64,000 nt of DNA from positions 25,995 to 89,994 of the forward strand of contig JASANC010004629.1 of the NCBI GenBank assembly GCA_030248135.1, in the 5' to 3' direction. Of this stretch, positions 1-10,178 are shown one piece after another; positions within the stretch are counted from its first letter, which is position 1, and every line of letters begins with the position of its first letter. The notes below the pieces were generated by a model. The model was not told where the DNA came from and searched no databases. It saw nothing but the letters and a program-made list of their open reading frames with translations. Both the position numbers and the translations under genes were made by a program. The stretch is from Theristus sp. LFF4_11. Lineage: Eukaryota; Nematoda; Chromadorea; Monhysterida; Xyalidae.

Positions 1-35
1 ACGGCGCGAAACTGGTTTTTTGTTGCGTTCCGCAG

Positions 36-189
36 GTACGACTACACGTTCGACTGGACGATGCTGAAGCAGAAGGCGGCGCAGACGACTCAGCAGTTGC
101 AGGGCACCGCGGCGGCGCAAACGACCACGGCGGCCGCACAGCAGGCCTCTGGCGGAAATGGCGGCGGTCCCACGCAGCAGGCGTTCTGA
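36..189 (+). CDS. kin-19: Casein kinase I alpha, last coding exon (partial gene)
   Basis: This exon follows an acceptor (gttccgcag, ending at base 35) and runs to a TGA at 187-189. It encodes the CK1 alpha carboxyl tail: YDYTFDWTMLKQKAA is followed by a Gln/Thr/Ala-rich stretch (TTQQLQG, AAAQTTTAAAQQ) and a short Gly-rich end. The block YDYTFDWTMLKQKAA is characteristic of CK1 alpha just after the kinase domain. The first base (g) completes a Gln codon split by the intron, matching the conserved HQYDY. CK1 alpha is a monomeric Ser/Thr kinase that primes beta-catenin in the Wnt pathway and acts in cytoplasm and at spindles. The catalytic domain lies to the left of the window, so kinase motifs cannot be checked. 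Identity is strong from the tail alone; the worm orthologue is kin-19. Confidence 0.9.
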
Positions 190-2659
190 GCAGACACCCC
201 CCCCCCACCCATCGCCCCGATTTGTTGAGTCGATTATTTCTTGTGGTGGGTTTTTTGTTTTGTTTTTCTCGAGGGCAGAAAGATTGGTTTGGGGTTGATT
301 CGTCGCAGTTTTTGTTTTTGGTTGACTCATGTGGAAACTCGATCTCTTGACTGTTTTGGCAGTGTTTTTTATTATTTTTGACGACCTTCTGTTTCAGTTT
401 CGATTTGCGCTTGTCTTTTCAACAAAACCACACAACAGCAGCAACAACAACAACAACAACGTTTCTTCTTATGAGAACAGAAATTATGATGTGAACATTC
501 ATTGAGAAACTTGTTATTACCCCAGTAACACCAAAACTATATTATTCAGAGGTGTTTTCTTCTCTTTTTACTTTCTTTTTTTTAAACTTCCACAGAACAT
601 GGAGTACGGTTTGGCCTCGCTATGTACAGAGAAAAAACTTTGTTTTTTATTGTCAGAATCAATTTCCTCTCCACTATTTCGGTTCCAATTTCGAATATTT
701 CAGCAAAACTGGATTTGTGAAAAAGATGTTTTTTGAATTTATTCTGTTTTTTGTCACTGTGTTTTTAACAATGCGTACACGCTGTCCGCTCTACTCACTG
801 TGATTTGATTTTTTTTGTCTTTTTGTGTTTTCATGTTGTCTTGTGAGAAAAAAAATGTTGTTCTGCGTTTTACGGCTTGTAAGTACGTAGTTGGCTTTTT
901 CAGAAGTTTTTTGTGTTTGTAATTTTGCATTTGTTTTGTAAAAGAACAAGCATTATGGGAACATGGATTTTGATTCGTTACCGCAGCGACCTAATGTTGT
1001 ACAGTGTTTCTGCTTTTCAGTTTTTTTCTCTCGCAAGTTTCTGAAATAAATTACAATTTGAGTAAAACTTTTTCAGTCAAACACACACGCTCGTGCTGCT
1101 GTTTTTTTTAATTTCAATGCGTTGATTGGCTAACGTAATCAGCTTGCAGAAATGCAGAATCGATTTTGAAATTAGAACTTGTGTGTTTGTCTGTTCACCG
1201 AAATTCTTTCCTTTTTGTTTGACTTTTTTATTCAAAATTCGGAACTTTGAACCATTTTTTTGTTGTTTCCTCACGCACAATAAATACATTGATTTGAATT
1301 TTCGTCATGAATTATTTCTCGTGCACCTTTTGCTGATTTGCTGAGTGTATGCTGCTGCGGTTTTTTGTTTGTTTTGCTGAATACTGATTTCTACAGAGTC
1401 AGCCAACCAATAATTGATTGATTTTTACAAAATCAGCTTTTGTAGCTAACAACATGTATTTTGTACAGTGCGGCATTTTTTCTGAGAAAAACACAACAAT
1501 AATTTTTAAGTTTCTGTGAAAGAAGCAGTCGATCACGTTCAAATGGGGCGGTGCGCTGATTGGTTGTTCCATATTGATGTAGCCGACAAGCGCGCTATTG
1601 CTTGGTTTGAATTTCCAAGTGTCCTCATGCGTTCGTCTGCCATGGAATTCAGAAACGGATGAATATTATTCAGTTTCACATTAAAAATTATAAAAAGAAT
1701 CATGAAAATTTCAGCATTTTATTTCAGTGCGCTCATTCTGCGTTTTTTTTCCAATTGGTTTCATCCAGAAAGCGAAAAGAAAATAATTGTTGAAAGAAGA
1801 ACTGAAGAACTATTTCGCATTTCCATAAAAAATGTACCATTCGTTCATGCGTGTGAGATGTGTGAATAAAAGAGATGAAATGAGCTGTGTGACGAGAAAA
1901 TTCGGCACTTTTTCCTGGACCGGCATAAAGTTCTCAATCAACTAATCTTTCATACTTCATTGTTGTTGCTTTTCAAATTGTTGTTTGGAACATTTTGCAA
2001 CCATTATTTATAATCTTGTGTTGCATTTCGATTATCGAATACCGTGTGGTGATGCCTGCCACTGCATACAGTCAAATCTGCAGTCGGGTGCAAAGATCGG
2101 TGCCACATATCACCAGGTTGGTTGAGCGAAGATTGCTTGCGTCTTGCGTCATTCAAATGAGCAGCGCTGATTGGCTGTATCTGGTTAGTGCGACCGAAAT
2201 GGCTGCATGGTTCGGGCAGCCAAAGGGTTATTGACAAAAAAAAACGATCTGTCTACAGGTTTGATGAAGTACATTTTTAATGCAAGTAATACAAAATACG
2301 TTTTTCGCCTGTTTGCCGTGACTTATGTTGTGCGTTGAAATAAAGAATCTGAATATATCATTGGGTAAATCTGTAAGGACCCAATCAAAAGGCTACAGTA
2401 TGCGGTTTGTGCATCGTTTACCTAAGCCGGCATTCATGACGAAATCGCCTTGTTTTATTCAACATGGCCACGCATTTCTAATTAGTGCTTCATGAATGCC
2501 CCTTTAAAGTGTGCTCCGTTGAACGGTGCATCATTGAAACGAAGTACAATGCGGCCAAGCAAAGCAACTATTGCATTATCAGATTTGCACAAATATCTGT
2601 CTTTTCAAAGAAGTCATTGGCTGCGTCATATTAGTGTGACCAATTAGCTAGTTGCTCAG
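190..2659 (+). other. 3' UTR of the kinase gene and intergenic DNA
   Basis: This stretch is T-rich with long T runs and no convincing coding exon. Bases 421-462 contain a CAA/CAG repeat inside the presumed 3' UTR. AATAAA hexamers at 1045-1050, 1279-1284 and 2338-2343 could be poly(A) signals; which is used cannot be told. Bases about 2155-2225 contain a gctgattggctg motif that recurs in the fold-back repeats of the laminin introns, so a degraded copy may lie here. Confidence 0.5.
1045..1050 (+). terminator. Candidate poly(A) signal of the kinase gene
   Basis: AATAAA lies about 0.85 kb after the kinase stop codon in T-rich DNA. Another perfect hexamer occurs at 1279-1284, so the choice is uncertain. 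Confidence 0.3.
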
Positions 2660-2845
2660 TGCTCCACCAAGTGTTGGCATTGCAGCCAGGAGCTCGATAA
2701 ATTGTTGTACACAATTCGAGCAGACAATGGTGGGTCGTTGAAAGGGCGGGGCGTGCTGGATATTGTGCGCGAGGCTTTGGACCGATTGGGTGCAGCGGCT
2801 CCATCGGTGCCTGATGCTCAAGGCGACGAAGAAGACCACTGGAAG
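2660..2845 (+). CDS. Orphan internal exon, function unknown
   Basis: A 186-bp open stretch is bounded by a good acceptor (gttgctcag before 2660) and a consensus donor (ggaag|gtatg after 2845); both boundaries are phase 0. It encodes 62 residues: CSTKCWHCSQELDKLL at the start with a CxxC pair, GVLDIVREALDRLG in the middle, and an acidic end (DAQGDEEDHWK). The composition looks like real protein, unlike the T-rich surroundings. I do not recognise the family. It is in the correct phase to join the RING exon at 6449; that would place the collagen gene inside an intron on the opposite strand, but no bridging evidence exists. The minus strand is also partly open here, so the strand is not certain. 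Confidence 0.4.
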
Positions 2846-3351
2846 GTATGAACACGAAAACTTAAATTTGTTAAACACTCGTGGCTTGCCGAAAAACGGA
2901 ATATTTTGTACGTTTCACTTTTTGCATGTCATCTGATTAAGTTGATTTGGTGAAGAACCGCGTGAGTTACTGCGGGCGTTCGATTTTGATGATTGATCAC
3001 TGATCATTGATGGTTTTACCCACGGTGGTAGAGAAACAATGAAAGACACTAAATCTCAGCGATATCAAAGTGCACCAAAAGAAAGTAAAAAAATCTGATA
3101 ATATATCCACGATTCGATCAATATCAGGAAAAACACATGGCGAACGCCAAAGACGAATAAATAACACTGATTATGACACACTGCCCATGTAGTTTCCACG
3201 TCTCGCTTCTGTGGTTTGCGTTTGCTTTTGTCTTTTCAAAATAAATCAAGCCAGTAAATCATTAACCAGTCTTGCCCGAGTGGCGAAACAGCAAGCCAGT
3301 GTGTTTCTCTGTCAAAAGACAAACAAATCAACAACTGCGGAAAACTTTTGT
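2846..3351. other. Gene-free stretch downstream of the collagen
   Basis: No exon, known repeat or RNA is seen. The stretch is AT-rich and would hold the collagen 3' UTR and poly(A) site. A candidate downstream minus-strand exon at about 2660-2830 was considered but lacks a convincing acceptor. Confidence 0.4.
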
Positions 3352-4884
3352 TCATCGCTTAATTATCTGTTGTGCAGGAACAAATTTCGTTCGTGACTCC
3401 GAGGACATGAGCAATACTGAAAAGAGAGTGAAAAACACATTAAAGACCGCTGGTAACATTGAATCGAATCGAAAAGAGAACCAAATGTTTTGTGAGAAAT
3501 AAATATTAAAGAGAAAGGGGGGGTTCCTCAAAAAAAAACACCGGCCGGGGGGGTTTTTGCTGGGAGAATGCCGAAATGAAAGGAATAAATAATGTGCGAA
3601 ACGTTCACCCCAGTCTGTCTCATTCACCTACCAACATCGCCTTCGTCGCCCGGTTCACCCGTTTGACCCACTAATCCAATCTCTGCTCGACCGTCCGCGC
3701 CCGGCTCGCCGACGTGCCCCACGCGGCCCACTCGGCCGATTTGACCGTAGTCGCCTCGTTCGCCCGGATAGCCGGTATTACCCGGTCGACCGGGCATTCC
3801 GGCAATGCCGATGCGGCCGCGCATTCCGCGCATGCCTGCAGTTTTCTTGTCAAAGGTGAAATCATCGTCGGTTGAGTGTTTTGTCATGGAATGTTGACCA
3901 CAGTGTCTCATTGGCATCGATCAATCAATCAAGGCACCGCAGCGAAGCTGACCACTTGAATTGGTTTTTTTGCTTGAAAGGATTTTTTTCACCTGGAATG
4001 CCCGGCGCGCCCGCCGCGCCGGCCGGACCGTACGGGCAGTGGAAACAGACGGGAAAGTCGCCGAGTTGAATTCGATCGCTTTCGGCGTTCTTTCCCGACG
4101 GTCCGTTCGCGCCGTCTTGTCCGTCGACACCGGTTTCACCTGAGTAATCAGTTTGGAAAATTGCTTTCAAGCCGTTCAAGCGAGAAAAGACAATTTTTGA
4201 TATAATAACTGATTTCGGGTTGTAACTAAATCAACATATCGGAGGTGCTCTGCCGACCTGGTCGTCCAATGTTGCCCGGCGGGCCGTCGGGGCAACTGTT
4301 GAACGGGTTGCACGTGCACCGCGCGTTGTTCTCGTTCGTCTGTCTCGTCTGCCGGCGAAACGCTGCGGCCGATGTGAATCGTCGCTGATGCTTGATGGCG
4401 GATTGGATGTCGTTGGCGTTGATCTGTGGATTTCGATTTAAAAAAATCTTGAACGAAACTCAACGATGGAGGACATTGTGTTTCGATCGTTCTTGCTTTT
4501 ACGAGACTAGGTCAGCGTTGTAATGCGGTTGAAGCAGTTGCTTCTCAGAGCTAGCGAACCAAAAAAAATCTGAAGAAGACAAAACGAAAGCAGCGGGTTA
4601 AAAAAACTAAAAAAAGAGCGCACTAGAAACTCGCTCATGTCGGAGTCTAGCTGCTTCCATAAAGTGCTGATTTCGCGCATCAACATCGGCACACCGATGA
4701 TGGTGCACACGAACGCGGCGCAGCTGACTGCGAACGCCATCCACACGCACGTGTGAACTGTGCTTAGTTGCTTCATAATTTTTGGTGCCAGATACGGAAG
4801 TGGTTGATTTGGTTTTGTGGTCGAGTCTGCTAAGGTTTTAATATGTTTCGAGTTTGTTGTCGCTGGCAGTTGACTCTGGGTCAT
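3352..4884 (-). CDS. Nematode cuticle collagen
   Basis: Exons on the minus strand: 4884-4624, 4423-4258, 4139-3993, 3835-3632, and possibly 3416-3352. Phases 0, 1, 1, 1 are all consistent. The amino end carries the nematode cuticle collagen domain: a hydrophobic segment (VWMAFAVSCAAFVCTIIGVP) followed by an MLMREISTLWKQLD-like helix. Exon 2 has a basic FRRQTR cleavage site (RxxR type) and the cysteine cluster CTCNPFNSC before the first Gly-X-Y run (PDGPPGNIGRPG). Exon 3 has the CFHCP cluster and more Gly-X-Y. Exon 4 is a nearly pure Gly-X-Y run. The product would be secreted, cleaved, cross-linked and assembled in the cuticle. The 3' end is uncertain. Reading through the exon 4 donor gives GDVGR and a TGA at 3624-3626. 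Splicing at 3632 to a fine acceptor at 3417 adds about 21 residues and stops at 3352. Neither end has the usual carboxyl cysteine pair. Confidence 0.85.
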
Positions 4885-6448
4885 CGTGGAATTAGAGGAA
4901 TGTTTTGATTTCAGTTAATTGAACTTGAACACATGTCGTGACGGGCGCATTTTACAAGAAAATAAAGGTTCGCTGGGGTCGCATTGCTGGTCACTTATTT
5001 TCAGGATCAGCATGCTCGCGAGTGAAATCGCCTTCGCTCAGTTTCTCCATCTTACACGTAAATTAACATGCACGATTTTAGGATGGTCTTAAAGACGGAA
5101 CAGCGAAAACAGTTTTTAGGTTACGAAAATGATGTTGTATCAAAATTGCGGAAACTTATTTGTTACAACAAACTGTGCACTTAAAGATTGATTTTATAAC
5201 GATCAGTTATAAAAACGCTTTGGTGAGAAAGCATCGCTATTATTAGAAAAAACGTGTCAACTTTGCTCAGGAGTCAGGACACGTTGAAACATATGTTCTA
5301 GATTAATTGTTTTGACATCGGTTTGTTTTTGTGCGCTTGATAAAAGGTGATCGGAGTTTCTAGTGATCGGTGTGACAGATGAGCAGTCGCTTTATATTGT
5401 CCACACGTTTGTGATGTGTCAAAAAGTTTTATAAAATAATAACAACCTGTCCGCTTGGAACGGGCGAAAACGGTATGTTACTTTTAAAACTCGCAAACTG
5501 TATTTAGCTCCAGAGACCGCCATAAAAGTTTTAGTACTTTTTTCTTTGGGTCAACATAGGTGTCAAAACGCTTGTTGTTATTACGCATATGTCGCATTAA
5601 GTGGGTTTACAACTTCTTTATGTTGTTTTTAAAATAAATAAATAAATTCATCGTAATTTTCTGTGACCATTTTCGGCTGGTTGTGTTGCATTTCTCTGCG
5701 ATAATGCGTTAATTATTCCACGGTTTCGGTGGAGTCGTAATATTCGCAATGCATAAAACTGAAAGAAACCAAAACCGTTTCAATCTCATTGTTCGAAAAT
5801 TCCTTTCCATCACGAGAGGTGATGAAAGTTTCGTGACATCTTCATGTTTTCAAGAATGAACGCGTTTTGATTTGTTATTTCAGAAGTCAACTTCGAAAGT
5901 TGGTCAAATTGTTTGAAAATCACGGTAATTTCGGTTTTCAAAATTAAGACACGCAAATGAATGGATGCTGCACAGTGGTTGTTACACTGGCCATCGGTCA
6001 ACGTGTGCTGTAAACACTGACAGATTTAAGTGATTCATGATTTATTAGGTTGCGCGCCGCGTTTGTTGGAAAGGCTGGAACATTGTTTTCTGGATTTCCG
6101 TTGCGTTTGTTGTTTTTTTACTTTTCTGGTGGCCTGTGTTTTTCGTTCGCAAAATTTCACGTGGTTTAATAATAACTGATAGGTGTCAAAGTCACCTGTC
6201 CCGGGGTGCTGGTTTGAAAAAGAAGACACACTCTTCTTGCATGGCTTTGCGTGGACGTGATCGATACTGTCACTATTGGACACATTGGTTTTGCCCATAC
6301 TCATTCACGGAGAACCGCCACTGGAACAAATCACTGAGTAAATTTGAACAAATCGCCGGGTGCACGGTTTTCACAATAGCGTTTAGCTTTAGCCAACTTT
6401 AGCCAGCTTTAGCCACAACGTTAGCCGACTTCACTGCTCACATTGCAG
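4885..6448. other. Intergenic DNA between the collagen and the RING gene
   Basis: No convincing exon on either strand. The left side should contain the collagen promoter, but no TATA or trans-splice acceptor stands out. Bases about 6382-6428 contain four TTAGCC-containing repeats directly before the RING exon, acting in effect as its acceptor region. Confidence 0.4.
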
Positions 6449-7166
6449 CCGGCACTGCGCGATCTGCCGTCGTCGTCGCCGAAAACAACAGCGACTGTAC
6501 CCGATTCCGCTCAACCGACCACGACCACGATGCAAACGAGCCGAACTGCAGACGCGCAAGCGGTCAGCGCCCCGCCGGGATTCGATCTGTTGCCGCCGCC
6601 CGGCCTAGCCGACCGTAGTACCGCTGCGCCATCGCCGCTGTCACCGAGCACGCAGCATTACGTGGAGCAGGACTGCGCGATCTGCTTGACGCCGCTCGTT
6701 GATATGCGTGGTCGTCGGGCGATCTCGGAAGCGCAGTGCGGCCATTCGTTCCATGAAAATGTGACTGCGGCTGTTTTTTGTATCGATATGTACCATGAAC
6801 ATTGCAAACGAATGGAGTTTAATATTAGCTGATTATTCTTTTGATGTTGTCTAAATCAAAGCACGCGCAAAAATTTAAAAAAAACATTGTTTTTCATCTG
6901 AATTTCACGCTTTCTGAGCGTTGGTGCAACCAGATAATGACAATTGCGATTGGGGGACTTGAGGAAAGTTTGGAAGTCACCGTAGTGGACTTGTTGATTG
7001 CATCTAAATTTTTCATCATGTCAAGATAGTTTCTGCAATATCGATTTCGCCTTCGCTCGAATTTCAGTGCTTAACGAAGTGGTTGCGCGAAAATGCCGTG
7101 TGCCCGTTGTGCAAGCTACACACGGTGAAGGACGATGAATATCCGGCATTGGAACGACAAAAATAA
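6449..7166 (+). CDS. RING-H2 finger protein, probable E3 ubiquitin ligase, 3' exons
   Basis: Two exons, 6449-6760 and 7068-7166, join in phase 0 and end at TAA 7164-7166. The intron splits the RING finger itself. Exon A ends CAICLTPLVDM ... QCGHSFHEN; exon B continues CLTKWLRENAVCPLCK. Together they give a complete RING-H2 ligand set with spacing C-x2-C, C-x-H-x2-H-x2-C, C-x2-C. The acceptor of exon B (atttcag) is nematode consensus. Upstream of the RING is a low-complexity Pro/Ser/Thr/Ala-rich region (PPGFDLLPPPGLADR). RING-H2 proteins bring E2 enzymes to substrates; the substrate is unknown. Exon A opens in phase 0 after the acceptor cattgcag without a start codon there, so at least one 5' exon is missing unless translation starts at the internal ATG at 6530. 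Confidence 0.8.
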
Positions 7167-9604
7167 GGCTATTCAACAGAATGACCAGTGATCATTTTTC
7201 TGTAAATTGGATAACCTTGTTTGTCGCATCGTTGAATAGTGAATACGAAGTTGATTTTCAAATCAGACCTGTTCCAGCTTGTTTTGAGTTAACTGGACGT
7301 CACCAACAACCAGACATTTTTGAAATCGCTGTTATGTTTGCGCTTGATTTCGCTGTTTTAGCCCTTTTGGGAGTTTTTTTCTACAGTCGAACTCACTAAA
7401 ATGTGGAATCAGCTGATTGGTCGGCCGAGGGGAGGCTGCTCACACTCCGCACCCTTCTTTTTTCGTGGATCTGGATTCTATTAAATCGTGTTTCTTTTGA
7501 ATGAGTGTGAATTTCCAGCACCCTTTTCATGCTAAAAATAAACTCAAAAGGGTTGGAGAACTGCGAAATTCAATTTTTTTTATTCAACAGCTCAAAATGT
7601 ATTTTTTACTGACGACGACGACGACGACGTCGTCGCTTAATTTTTACGTGTGAACTGAAAGACAAAAGCCTGAAATGAGTGCGCTGTGTAGTCAGCTGAA
7701 GGGGGTTTCATTCTTAGCTGACCGATCGACCGCAATTTAAAAAAATGCTTTCTAATCCATTGTTTGACCCCCTCACGTGGACCTTAAAAGATTTTTCACT
7801 ATGTGTTAAAATTTTGTTAAGCCTGGTCGTGTTGCGGTGCGCCCTTCATTACAGATTTGTGTTCATGTTCAAATCAGCATCAGAGATGAAGAACAGTGCT
7901 TGGGTGATGTCGTTTTCGTTTTGGATTCGTTTTGGTTTTCGCACTCCCTGCCGTCTGAAGAACTGTGGAGTGATGATAATTCATCAAGTTGTCTTTTTCG
8001 TTGAAAATGTGGAGCCGTGATTTTTCAGAAATTAAAAAAAACGGATGGTGGTGTCTGTTTCAAACGGACATCTGTGTTTTGTTTTGCGCAAGGCGCAACA
8101 ACAAACCAGTCCAGATCGAAGAGACAAACGAAGCACAACTTAACGTCGGCGCCATATCCTTCAGTACCACCACAAAAAAACGACGGCCAATCAGGGCACC
8201 ACAAAAACACACAGCTCAAAAAACCTGTCGTCATGTCGCCGCCTGCATCCCGCGGTGACTCCCGTGAATGTGTGCGCCAGATTTTTCCGCGTTTTCACAA
8301 AAATCCTGCGCAGAGAGAAACACGCGGGCGCCGGGGCGTGTTGTTGGGCGAATGTGTGAACGCTTCACTTGATGTAAACGAATGATGCGATGCGCACCAG
8401 CTGGCAAATCAATCAAATTTTGTGTCTCGTTTTTCATATTTTTACGAGCGGCACACACGCACACACAAGCTGCTTTGCTGGCACGTTGTAAAGTGATGTG
8501 TATTTATATTTATTTATTGTCTCGTTTCTTTCACGTGCGCTGTTATTCCAGCAGAGGCTTCAGAGGGGGGGGGGGGAGGGATGAAAAGCGGCAATTATCT
8601 CGTTTTCCGCAGAAGTGTGCGTGCAGCGCGTTTTTTTTTGCACACACACAGATGTTGCCGAGGAGACGGAAAATGGGGGCTGCGGTCTGTAAAGCGACAC
8701 GATCTTTAGGCGAACCGCATCTTGCTTGACTTTTGGCGTTGTAAATAAAAAAGCTGCACTGAAGAAAGAGAGGAGGAAAGAGCAAAACCAAAAAATATGA
8801 TGGATGAAAGTCGACGGGCGCCGATTGAAGGGAACTTTTTATGGACACGCCGCTGATTTTTCGCATCTTTATGAGCATCTCCAGGCTCCAGCCGAGCGTA
8901 TGCTTGACTTTTTGACTTTTCCCGCAGTTTTACGACTGGCGTGTATCTCTCGGGCCTTTTGTGTGTGTGTAATAATAATGCTCAAGTCATTCGTTGTACT
9001 GTTTAGGTGGGGTGTCGTCGGATAACGCTCTCTCTCACTGCTTGTCTTGTTCGACATGGTGACGTCGTCGTAGTATTTTCATTATTTTGCTTTTTCAGTT
9101 CAACGGTTTGAGTTCAGATCAAATCAAACACGAATGATACTTGAAATAGGATAGTTGAGGACCATACTTGGCGGCCACTTCTTTCCTCAACGTAGGAGGC
9201 TAAACTATTTTATTATATTTATCATGGTCACCAATTATGAAACAGTTAATCTACTCTTGTGTCATTGGTGTGCCACATTATTGTGCATTTAATGTTGTGT
9301 CTCACCATCAACTCTTGGTATTCTGGGTTCTGGGTGTATTTTTAAAGAATCGTGGTTTCGTGAAACCATGATTCTTTAACGGTACCATTACTACTACCGT
9401 ATTCTGCTTCTGACTTCACAATAAACGACAAAACCAACACCGTTTGGCCTCGTCTGGTTGAAGGGCATGGGTATCGTGTGGTCGCCCAAGATTGCTCCAG
9501 CTACATGTATCTATATCGCCCCCCCCCAACCCCCCGGCTCTGGAACAATGGGCGGAACGGAAACCTCACAGTATCAAGCATGAGGCACCACCCTTCGAGT
9601 CGAG
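7167..9604. other. Intergenic DNA after the RING gene
   Basis: No supportable exon. AATAAA at 7537-7542 is a candidate poly(A) signal for the RING gene. Bases 7610-7632 are a GAC repeat turning into GTC, a small perfect hairpin. Bases 8566-8577 are a run of G. Open frames around 8017-8730 are short, overlap on both strands and look random. Confidence 0.4.
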
Positions 9605-9831
9605 TATTGTGAATTTATTCAAACGTGTCCGAATTAAAATGACGTCATTTGCTTTAAAAACGCCCGTTTGTCAAAGTACAGGCACTAAAATGACTGGTTC
9701 GACATTCACCATTTGTTTACGGGCATAAATCGGCTAATAAATGGAAAGTCTCGTTTGCTGTGAACAGCAAGCGCATGTTTGGCGGCACATGACGTCATTT
9801 CAGTGGGACACGTTTAAAAAAATAGGTCATA
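9605..9831 (+). mobile_element. MITE family A, copy 1
   Basis: A 227-bp copy flanked by TA on both sides. It starts TTGTGAATTTATTC and ends AAATAGGTCA, with subterminal inverted blocks AAACGTGTCC and ATGACGTCAT at both ends. TA target duplication and this size point to a Tc1/mariner-dependent non-autonomous element. It sits about 350 bp upstream of the laminin start codon. Confidence 0.85.
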
Positions 9832-10178
9832 TCTACTCAGGGGTAGCGCTCAGCATCACCCAGTACCGCGGTCCACCTGACGAGTGGAGGTCGGAGGGTG
9901 GATTCATACAGGGTGTTCTGTAGTGTGTAAGCTGTTCGTTGTCATTTTCAGACAAGGTGGCAAGCAGAGCAACATCACCACACACAACGGCGAAAAGAGA
10001 GCCCATGAATAATAAAACAACCAAATTTTGGTTTGATAGCACGTCGTAACTGAAAAGCATCTTTGTGTCAAACAGACCGGACACGAGGAGAATTACAAAA
10101 CTGTTCTTCGAAGAAACAGCCTGACATTCGGCCACTCCGACAGTGGGGTGGGTTGTGTGTCGTGAAAACAACGACACG
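9832..10178 (+). promoter_or_regulatory. Laminin 5' flank
   Basis: This stretch between MITE copy 1 and the laminin start codon must hold the promoter or 5' UTR, or a trans-splice acceptor. Candidate acceptors aagaaacag and ctccgacag occur in the last 70 bases. No TATA box is clear. Confidence 0.3.

Noticed and set aside
2631..2878. Minus-strand reading of 2631-2878 as the last collagen exon
   Set aside because: The in-phase acceptor (gagcatcag) is weak, and the peptide soon loses Gly-X-Y and has no cysteine knot; the plus-strand exon fits better.
8017..8729. Frames of 115-122 codons between the RING gene and laminin
   Set aside because: They overlap equally long antisense frames, have no recognisable domain and no clear splice context.
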